This document shows positions 1 through 5,799 of a stretch of DNA of 5,799 bases, one piece after another; the first letter of the stretch is position 1, and every line of letters starts with the position of its first letter. The position numbers and the translations under genes were made by a program. The stretch comes from Fidelibacterota bacterium. GTDB taxonomy: Bacteria > Fidelibacterota > Marinisomatia > Marinisomatales > UBA1611. The DNA is taken from NCBI GenBank assembly GCA_015658495.1, contig DQOT01000278.1, positions 1-5,799 on the forward strand, read 5' to 3'. Under the pieces are notes generated by a model, which made no database searches, had not been told where the DNA came from, and saw nothing but the letters and a program-made list of their open reading frames with translations.

Positions 1-579
1 ATGGCCGTTCCACGTGCTCCTAGGCGCAGATTGGATGGTGGCCCATCAGATCCAACCAATATCTATGGAACGGGGGTTGGGACGCTTGATGGTCTTGAGT
101 CGATGTCGTTACATCGTGATTCCACAATTACCATGGCAAATTTTGCAGTAGAAACATTGAGAGATTCCATGGCTCTTATGAATAATGAAATGAGGAACCT
201 TTTGGTGCGACTTTCCTCCATGGAACAAAATACAAAATTTTTATCTGATTCTTTGAGTACGATTCAATTGGAATTTAATATTTCAGAGAAGAATATGAAT
301 GAGGCCTTGAGGCACCTGTCTCGTTCCTTAAGATATTTTTATGCCGGCGATTATCGGGAAGCTTTGAAAGAGGTGGAATTGTCACTTGAATTAAATCCGA
401 ATTTGGCTCTTGCCTATGCCAGAAGAGGGTCAATCTATTATAAATTAGGTGATGTGCAGAGAGCAACCATCAACTGGAATCTGGCCCTTCGTCTGGATCC
501 GGAATACACGGATGTGAGAAATATTTTGAAAGCCCTGCATGAAAATAATTTAAAATCCGCAAGTTTAATACAGGAGTAA
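1..579 (+). CDS. TPR-repeat protein, first gene of the motor operon; 5' end possibly truncated
   Basis: The frame is open from base 1 and ends with TAA at 577-579, giving 192 residues if the ATG at base 1 is the true start. That ATG sits on the window edge with no ribosome site visible, so the protein may extend further upstream. Residues 1-30 are rich in Pro, Arg and Gly and look like a disordered linker. Residues 45-100 are polar and probably helical. Two consecutive 34-residue TPR units follow at about 101-134 (ending LELNPN) and 135-168 (LAYARRGSIYYKLGD...LRLDPE), with the usual Ala/Gly/Tyr and Pro positions. TPRs bind proteins, so a scaffold or assembly role beside the stator is inferred. 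No signal peptide or membrane helix is visible in this part. The stop codon lies 4 bases before motA, whose ribosome site is inside this gene, implying coupled expression. The exact function is unknown. Confidence 0.8.
   Translation: MAVPRAPRRRLDGGPSDPTNIYGTGVGTLDGLESMSLHRDSTITMANFAVETLRDSMALMNNEMRNLLVRLSSMEQNTKFLSDSLSTIQLEFNISEKNMNEALRHLSRSLRYFYAGDYREALKEVELSLELNPNLALAYARRGSIYYKLGDVQRATINWNLALRLDPEYTDVRNILKALHENNLKSASLIQE
572..576 (+). promoter_or_regulatory. Ribosome binding site of motA, embedded in the preceding gene
   Basis: AGGAG lies 7 bases before the motA ATG at 584 and forms part of the last two sense codons of the TPR gene. Ribosomes finishing the upstream gene therefore end on the motA initiation site, which favours translational coupling. 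Confidence 0.8.
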
Positions 580-583
580 ACTA

Positions 584-1369
584 ATGGATATTGCTCTAAT
601 TATTGGTGTTGTTCTTGGTATGTCTGCTATGATTGGCAGTATCGCTTATGCATTGTTTGTTGAGGGTTCAGCAGGTGGATTTGGTGACTTTATTTCTATA
701 CCGAGTTTTGGAATTGTTGCCGGAGGCATGATTGCATCCATTTTTGTGGCGTTCCCTATGCCTCATGTTGTGGCACTGGGTAAAGCTATTGGTGCTGTTT
801 TAAAACCGGCTGATGATAAAATGGGTCCCTTGGTTGATACAGCATGCGAAGTTGGAGAATCAGCACGTAAAGGTGCAGCAGATCTTGAAAAAGCGGTTGA
901 AACAATTAGAATTTATTTTTTAAAGGATGGTATACAAATGGTGGTGGATGGTTATTCCCTGGACGAAGTAACCGATATCATGGAAACTAGAATTGAATAC
1001 CGTGAAAAACGTGAGAAGGTTCAAACGGACATGTTAAAAGCCATGGGTGACTTGGCCCCGGCTTGGGGTATGGTTGGAACGCTAATTGGTCTGGTGCTTA
1101 TGTTAGCAGGGTTTGGAGGTGAAGGTGGAGCAGATAATCTGGGTGGCGGTATGGCTGCAGCATTGATCACAACGCTCTATGGTGCTGTTTTTGCAAATCT
1201 ATTTTTTCTGCCGATGGCCCAAAAAATGGGTAATAAAACAACAATGACCTCCATGTCTGCCAGTTTACTTGTGGAAGCATCACGATTAATTCACCAAAAG
1301 AAGCATCCACTTATTATTAGGGAAAAACTCAATTCTTTTATTCCACCTTCGGAGTGGAAACGGGAGTAA
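584..1369 (+). CDS. motA: MotA/PomA-type stator ion-channel subunit
   Basis: This 261-residue protein has normal length and layout for flagellar-type MotA/PomA. TM1 is at about 2-24, TM2 at 36-58, a large cytoplasmic loop at 59-155, TM3 at about 158-177 and TM4 at 188-211. The TM3 segment APAWGMVGTLIGLVLML and the TM4 segment LITTLYGAVFANLFFLP are family hallmarks. Pro159 and Pro210 match the two prolines essential for torque in E. coli MotA (P173 and P222). The loop keeps charged residues near R95 and E102, in the region that contacts FliG. In the family, five MotA surround two MotB and couple inward H+ or Na+ flow to rotation; the ion cannot be decided here. The long cytoplasmic tail of Zorya ZorA is absent, which argues against a defence-type motor. 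The start is fixed by AGGAG 7 bases upstream. MotB follows after 6 bases. Confidence 0.96.
   Translation: MDIALIIGVVLGMSAMIGSIAYALFVEGSAGGFGDFISIPSFGIVAGGMIASIFVAFPMPHVVALGKAIGAVLKPADDKMGPLVDTACEVGESARKGAADLEKAVETIRIYFLKDGIQMVVDGYSLDEVTDIMETRIEYREKREKVQTDMLKAMGDLAPAWGMVGTLIGLVLMLAGFGGEGGADNLGGGMAAALITTLYGAVFANLFFLPMAQKMGNKTTMTSMSASLLVEASRLIHQKKHPLIIREKLNSFIPPSEWKRE
1362..1366 (+). promoter_or_regulatory. Ribosome binding site deciding the motB start
   Basis: GGGAG overlaps the end of motA. It is 9 bases from the ATG at 1376 and 15 bases from the second in-frame ATG at 1382, so spacing favours 1376. The site lies in the last motA codons, again suggesting translational coupling. Confidence 0.65.
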
Positions 1370-1375
1370 GCTGAT

Positions 1376-2266
1376 ATGGGCATGACAGCAGAGCAAAAGA
1401 AAGCCTATAAAAAAGGTTTTGCGGCGGGTGCCGATTCTGTTGAGGAGGGCCTACCGGGTTGGTTCGGTACCTTCGCAGACATGATGACACTCCTGTTTGC
1501 GTTCTTTGTTCTTCTGGCCGCTATTTCAACCATGGATCCAGTAAAATTACAGGAAATGGCAAACTCCCAGGGTAAATCACTGGGGAGCAAGATCAAAGCA
1601 TCTGGCAAAGCAGAAGAAGAGGGTGAATTTGAGCCTATCAAGAACCTGGCTGCGATGAAAGAAGCTATAGAAGAAACCATCAAGGAAATGAAAAAAGAAA
1701 ATCCGGCGGGTGATCCTCCCATTGATATTGAAACCAGCGCCAAAGGCCTTATTATCAATATTAAGGGCGATTTTGCATTTCCATCCGGGAAAGCCGGTAT
1801 GAAACCAGAACTCAAAAAATTACTTACAGAGGAGATTATTCCAAAAATTCAACTGAGTGTTTTCCAAGTGGAAGTGGCTGGACATTCAGACGCTGACCCA
1901 ATGCCTAAAAAATGGAAAAAATTCTATGCCAGCAACTGGGAACTTTCAGCAGCGAGGGGCGCTGCAGTGGTGCGATACATGATCGAAAACGGTGTGCCCG
2001 CACCCAGACTTCTTGCTGCCGGGTATGGAGATTGGTATCCAAAAGGGCTTGACAGCATTAAGAAAATAAATCCCCTGTATAATCCCTTAACATTAACTTG
2101 GGGAGATGGAGAGCCCATTTTTGATTCAAAAGGCAAGGAACTACCGACAGTTTTATCATTGAATACAACAAAGAAACAAAAGTCTGCTAATCGAAGAATT
2201 CAAATCACTTTCATCCAACCACCGCACCACGGTAAAGGGCGATCAGCAACCAGCTATGATGATTAA
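1376..2266 (+). CDS. motB: MotB-type stator subunit with OmpA-like peptidoglycan-binding domain
   Basis: The protein has 296 residues. A short cytoplasmic N-terminus is followed by one TM helix at about 29-51 (WFGTFADMMTLLFAFFVLLA). Asp35 sits at the position of the universally required ion-binding Asp (E. coli D32). An amphipathic stretch at about 52-66 fits the channel plug, and 75-115 is a charged linker. The OmpA/MotB domain spans about 118-280. It contains GHSDADP (169-175), SNWELSAARGAAVVRYM (186-202) and NRRIQITF (272-279), which together form the peptidoglycan-binding site. Family knowledge says this domain anchors the stator to the cell wall when it engages the rotor. One oddity is that about 50 residues separate GYGD (216-219) from NRRI, where MotB proteins usually have about 15. 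The C-terminal tail is short and His/Ser-rich. The pairing with motA is standard; a FliF-like gene following 52 bases later is not the common flagellar order. Confidence 0.96.
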   Translation: MGMTAEQKKAYKKGFAAGADSVEEGLPGWFGTFADMMTLLFAFFVLLAAISTMDPVKLQEMANSQGKSLGSKIKASGKAEEEGEFEPIKNLAAMKEAIEETIKEMKKENPAGDPPIDIETSAKGLIINIKGDFAFPSGKAGMKPELKKLLTEEIIPKIQLSVFQVEVAGHSDADPMPKKWKKFYASNWELSAARGAAVVRYMIENGVPAPRLLAAGYGDWYPKGLDSIKKINPLYNPLTLTWGDGEPIFDSKGKELPTVLSLNTTKKQKSANRRIQITFIQPPHHGKGRSATSYDD

Positions 2267-2318
2267 TTATTTTAATAAATTGCAAAATGCGGAGTAAACA
2301 CATACCAAGGAGTTTCAC

Positions 2319-4109
<1,791 letters not shown>

Positions 4110-4126
4110 CAGTAAGGAAAGAAACC

Positions 4127-5062
4127 ATGATTACTGATTATCAGATGCTTTCAGGCCTGCAAAAGGTAGCAATCCTCTTTTCTGTTGTAGGGGAAAGCCT
4201 ATCCTTATCTTTGGTCAAAGGTTTATCCAAAACAGAGATTCGAAAGATCCGGTCCACCTTACGCGGCATGGGCGATGTGGCTTTTTCTGTCAAGAAACGG
4301 GTGATGGAAGAGTTTTATTTCGGATTCCTGAGTGAACAATTCCAGGATGAAAAAACAGAAGATGGACCCATACATCCTTTTGAATTTTTACCAGACCTCC
4401 AGGATGAGCAATTACTAGCCTTGTTAAATAAGGAAGATCCACCTGTGATCGCCATGGTGCTGGCACAGCTCGAACCGGAAAAAAGAATGCTGATCTTGGA
4501 TAAAGTTGACCCCACGGAAAAAGGACAGATCCTGATCGAATTGGGATCATTAGATAATATTCCTTTGGAAGGCATTATTGAAGTGGCGGCACGCCTGCGG
4601 AATAAATCGAGCTATCTTCCCCGCACCACAGAGTTTTCACGCGGCGGTGGAAAAGAAATCGCCCAGATCATTAGCGGCATGTCATCGGAAGAAGAAGAAC
4701 GGTATCTGCAAACACTCCGGAATGAAGATCCGGCTCTTTATGAGGATGTGAAAAAATACCATCTCACGTTTATTGATATTATTGAAAAATTCCCAGACGG
4801 AATCCTGCGAGATATCATGAATACAGTGGATCTGTCAGATGTGTCCATGGCCATGAAAGGAGTTGACCAGGAAACGGTTGATCGTATCATTGGCAACTTG
4901 CCCCAGAAAAAGCAAGCCATGTATGAACCGGAAGAAGGCCCCAGGCCGAAACGTGAAGTGGACAAAGCTCGCAAAAAAGTTGTGGGTATCGCCAGAGATA
5001 TGGAAAAAGAAGGCCAATTCAATGTTGCTGATTTAACTGGCGGCGGAGAAATGATCGAATAA
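4127..5062 (+). CDS. fliG: FliG-like rotor/switch protein
   Basis: The protein has 311 residues, near-full length for FliG (about 330-345). AAGGA 8 bases upstream supports the start. The N-domain (about 5-66, SGLQKVAILFSVVGE...) is the part that binds the FliF tail. The middle domain (about 84-158) has EDPP at 103-106 in place of the EHPQ motif that binds FliM, followed by a FliG-like VLAQLEPEKR. Gly173-175 begins the linker into the ARM-C/C-terminal domain, which runs to the end (VDLSDVSMAMKG at 234-245, ARKKVVGIARDMEKEG at 281-296, GGGEMIE terminus). In E. coli numbering, K264 is conserved as K244 and R281 is Lys261. The torque-helix acidic pair region is remodelled and about 3 residues shorter, and MFXF reads HLTF (212-215). 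The expected role is to couple the FliF-like ring to MotA. It is the last gene of the operon. Confidence 0.93.
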   Translation: MITDYQMLSGLQKVAILFSVVGESLSLSLVKGLSKTEIRKIRSTLRGMGDVAFSVKKRVMEEFYFGFLSEQFQDEKTEDGPIHPFEFLPDLQDEQLLALLNKEDPPVIAMVLAQLEPEKRMLILDKVDPTEKGQILIELGSLDNIPLEGIIEVAARLRNKSSYLPRTTEFSRGGGKEIAQIISGMSSEEEERYLQTLRNEDPALYEDVKKYHLTFIDIIEKFPDGILRDIMNTVDLSDVSMAMKGVDQETVDRIIGNLPQKKQAMYEPEEGPRPKREVDKARKKVVGIARDMEKEGQFNVADLTGGGEMIE

Positions 5063-5084
5063 TTCCAGAATATAATTAGAAAAA

Positions 5085-5124
5085 CAAAAAAGCCTCTGTC
5101 TTTGACGGGGGCTTTTTTGTTTTG
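5085..5124 (+). terminator. Strong intrinsic terminator closing the motor operon
   Basis: Bases 5085-5100 pair with 5104-5119 across a TTT loop, forming a 16-bp stem with two G-T wobbles. The right arm carries a TTTTTT run and TTTT follows the stem. It begins 23 bases after the fliG-like stop codon. A-rich sequence on the left means it could also act on transcripts from the opposite strand. Confidence 0.92.
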
Positions 5125-5231
5125 GTGTGTTTATTCTCATGGACAAACTACCCCTATGGCTCACCGTAAAATATTACAAATAACTTCTGGAATTAATACA
5201 TCTGATGGTGCCACAGCTGTAACTCATCTTC
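5125..5231. other. Gene-free stretch between two terminators
   Basis: No protein gene is supported here. Two short ATG frames exist (5139-5183, 14 codons; 5156-5266, 36 codons), but neither has a ribosome site, and the longer one runs straight through the second terminator hairpin. No convincing promoter was found, although TGGACA at 5140-5145 weakly resembles a -35 box. A short untranslated RNA ending at the second terminator is possible but unproven. Confidence 0.5.
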
Positions 5232-5264
5232 AAGCCCCATCCAGTTTTCCGGGTGGGGCTTTTT
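5232..5264 (+). terminator. Second intrinsic terminator, same direction
   Basis: AAGCCCCATCC (5232-5242) pairs with GGGTGGGGCTT (5251-5261) around an 8-base loop, giving an 11-bp GC-rich stem with one wobble. It is followed by a T run to 5264. There is no T run on the other side, so it acts on + strand transcripts. It lies about 110 bases after the operon terminator with no recognisable gene between them. It may be a backup terminator insulating the marR gene, or the end of a small RNA. Confidence 0.85.
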
Positions 5265-5284
5265 AATGAAAAATAATTGTTGCA

Positions 5285-5303
5285 ATGTTAAATAGTTTAA
5301 CGT
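5285..5303. promoter_or_regulatory. Palindrome upstream of marR, candidate operator
   Basis: GTTAAA-TAG-TTTAAC (5287-5301) is a perfect 6-bp inverted repeat. One further matching pair (5285 and 5303) lies beyond a mismatch, giving 19 bases in all. This fits the 16-20 base dyads bound by MarR dimers. It ends 12 bases before the marR start, where the promoter should be. Autoregulation is inferred from family habit. Confidence 0.5.
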
Positions 5304-5319
5304 CATACTATATGTATGA
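5303..5319. promoter_or_regulatory. Second palindrome overlapping the marR start codon
   Basis: TCATAC-TATAT-GTATGA is a perfect 6-bp inverted repeat with a 5-base centre. Its right arm covers the marR ATG (5316-5318). Its centre is 17 bases from that of the palindrome just upstream. It also contains TACTAT (5306-5311), a possible -10 box that would place the transcript start close to the ATG. Together with the absence of a visible ribosome site, this suggests a very short leader or leaderless mRNA. Confidence 0.42.
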
Positions 5320-5765
5320 ATTCAAAGTTAAAATCGTATTCTGAAGACCAACGCCGTGTTTTGAGTGCGTGGGTAAAATTGAACCGGGCCAATGAATCTG
5401 TAGGCCAATCGGACTTGATTATCATGAACGAACATGGCTTAACGATATCCCAATTCGGTACGATGGAAACCCTTTACCACAAAGGTTCCATGTGCCAAAA
5501 GGAGCTGGGTGAAAAACTACTCCGCAGCGGAGGAAACATGACCAAAGTGGTGGATAATCTTGAACGGGATGGCTACGTCATCCGCGTACGGGATGAAAAG
5601 GACCGCCGGTATTTCAGAATTGAACTCACATCAAATGGGACGGAGAAAATTGAAGAAGTATTTCCAAAAATTTTAGCAAATCTCACTGATCGCTTTTCTG
5701 TCCTTACTAAACAAGAACAAATATCTCTGTCCGAATTGTGCAAACGATTGGGGCTGGGCAAATAA
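5316..5765 (+). CDS. MarR-family transcriptional regulator
   Basis: The protein has 149 residues, typical of MarR regulators, which bind palindromic operators as dimers and often repress themselves and a neighbour. N-terminal helices at 8-40 and C-terminal helices at about 108-145 would form the dimer interface. The winged helix-turn-helix lies at about 43-106: LTISQFGTMETLYHKG, then QKELGEKL, then the recognition helix around SGGNMTKVVDNLERDGYV (71-88). The wing motif DEKDRRYFRIELT (93-105) has the conserved D-x-R of the family. SGGNMT in the recognition helix recalls the MhqR/OhrR branch, but Cys60 and Cys142 are not at the N-terminal redox Cys position of OhrR, so no ligand is proposed. 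No ribosome site precedes the ATG. It lies 253 bases beyond the motor operon behind two terminators, so a link to the motor is not shown. Its target may be the gene starting downstream. Confidence 0.93.
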   Translation: MNSKLKSYSEDQRRVLSAWVKLNRANESVGQSDLIIMNEHGLTISQFGTMETLYHKGSMCQKELGEKLLRSGGNMTKVVDNLERDGYVIRVRDEKDRRYFRIELTSNGTEKIEEVFPKILANLTDRFSVLTKQEQISLSELCKRLGLGK

Positions 5766-5777
5766 AAAGAATTAAAA

Positions 5778-5799
5778 ATGAATCTAAAAAACGAAATGG
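5778..5799 (+). CDS. Possible start of a following gene (partial)
   Basis: An ATG 12 bases after the marR stop opens a frame reading MNLKNEM to the window edge. The close spacing would suit a gene co-transcribed with marR, which is common for MarR targets. Seven codons do not allow identification, the upstream AAAAAGAATT is only a poor ribosome site, and this may be chance. Confidence 0.25.

Noticed and set aside
584..2266. Zorya-type phage defence motor (ZorA/ZorB)
   Set aside because: MotA has the normal length with no long cytoplasmic tail, and the neighbours are FliF- and FliG-like rather than ZorC, ZorD or ZorE.
584..2266. TolQ/TolR or ExbB/ExbD energising pair
   Set aside because: The four-TM MotA layout with its GTLIGLV and LTTLYGA-type segments, and the large OmpA-like MotB domain, fit flagellar-type stators. 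ExbD/TolR lack the peptidoglycan-binding domain.
5156..5266. 36-codon frame MAHRKILQITSG... between the operon and marR
   Set aside because: It has no ribosome binding site, and its last third is the second terminator hairpin and T run.
5277..5311. Sigma70-type promoter for marR (TTGTTG or TTGCAA with TACTAT)
   Set aside because: The spacers are 23 and 20 bases, too long for a confident call. TACTAT is mentioned only as a possible -10 box.

Overview
The window comes from a Gram-negative (two-membrane) bacterium. It encodes a peptidoglycan-anchored MotB with an OmpA-like domain, its genes are tightly packed behind clear AGGAG-type ribosome binding sites, and its base composition is moderately AT-rich. 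The taxon cannot be fixed from the sequence. The strong Shine-Dalgarno sites argue against typical Bacteroidota. An uncultured marine or subsurface lineage would fit, but that is a guess.

Layout, all on the + strand. (1) 1-579: a TPR protein that may be cut by the window edge. (2) 584-1369: motA. (3) 1376-2266: motB. (4) 2319-4109: a long two-TM protein that I read as a divergent FliF (MS-ring) relative. It keeps only the membrane-proximal RBM3 ring domain and the C-terminal FliG-binding tail, has no room for RBM1/RBM2, and carries about 190 residues of coiled coil before its second TM helix. (5) 4127-5062: a full-length FliG-like rotor protein with altered torque and MFXF regions. A strong intrinsic terminator at 5085-5124 closes this unit. 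The gaps between the five genes are 4, 6, 52 and 17 bases, so they look like one operon whose promoter lies upstream of the window. (6) 5125-5315: a gene-free stretch holding a second intrinsic terminator and two adjacent palindromes. (7) 5316-5765: a MarR-family regulator, probably controlled separately. (8) A possible start of another gene at 5778.

Together, the first five genes look like a stripped-down ion-driven motor. MotA and MotB form the stator: ion channel, torque loop and peptidoglycan anchor. The FliF-like protein would form an inner-membrane ring, and the FliG-like protein would sit on its cytoplasmic tail and engage MotA. No rod, hook, filament, export (FliH/FliI) or FliM/FliN gene is present, and the operon ends right after fliG. 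The ring protein's architecture differs from flagellar FliF exactly where the flagellar rod and export gate would sit. The leading hypothesis is a non-flagellar or highly derived rotary or force-transducing envelope machine. The alternative is a divergent flagellar cluster with its remaining genes elsewhere in the genome.
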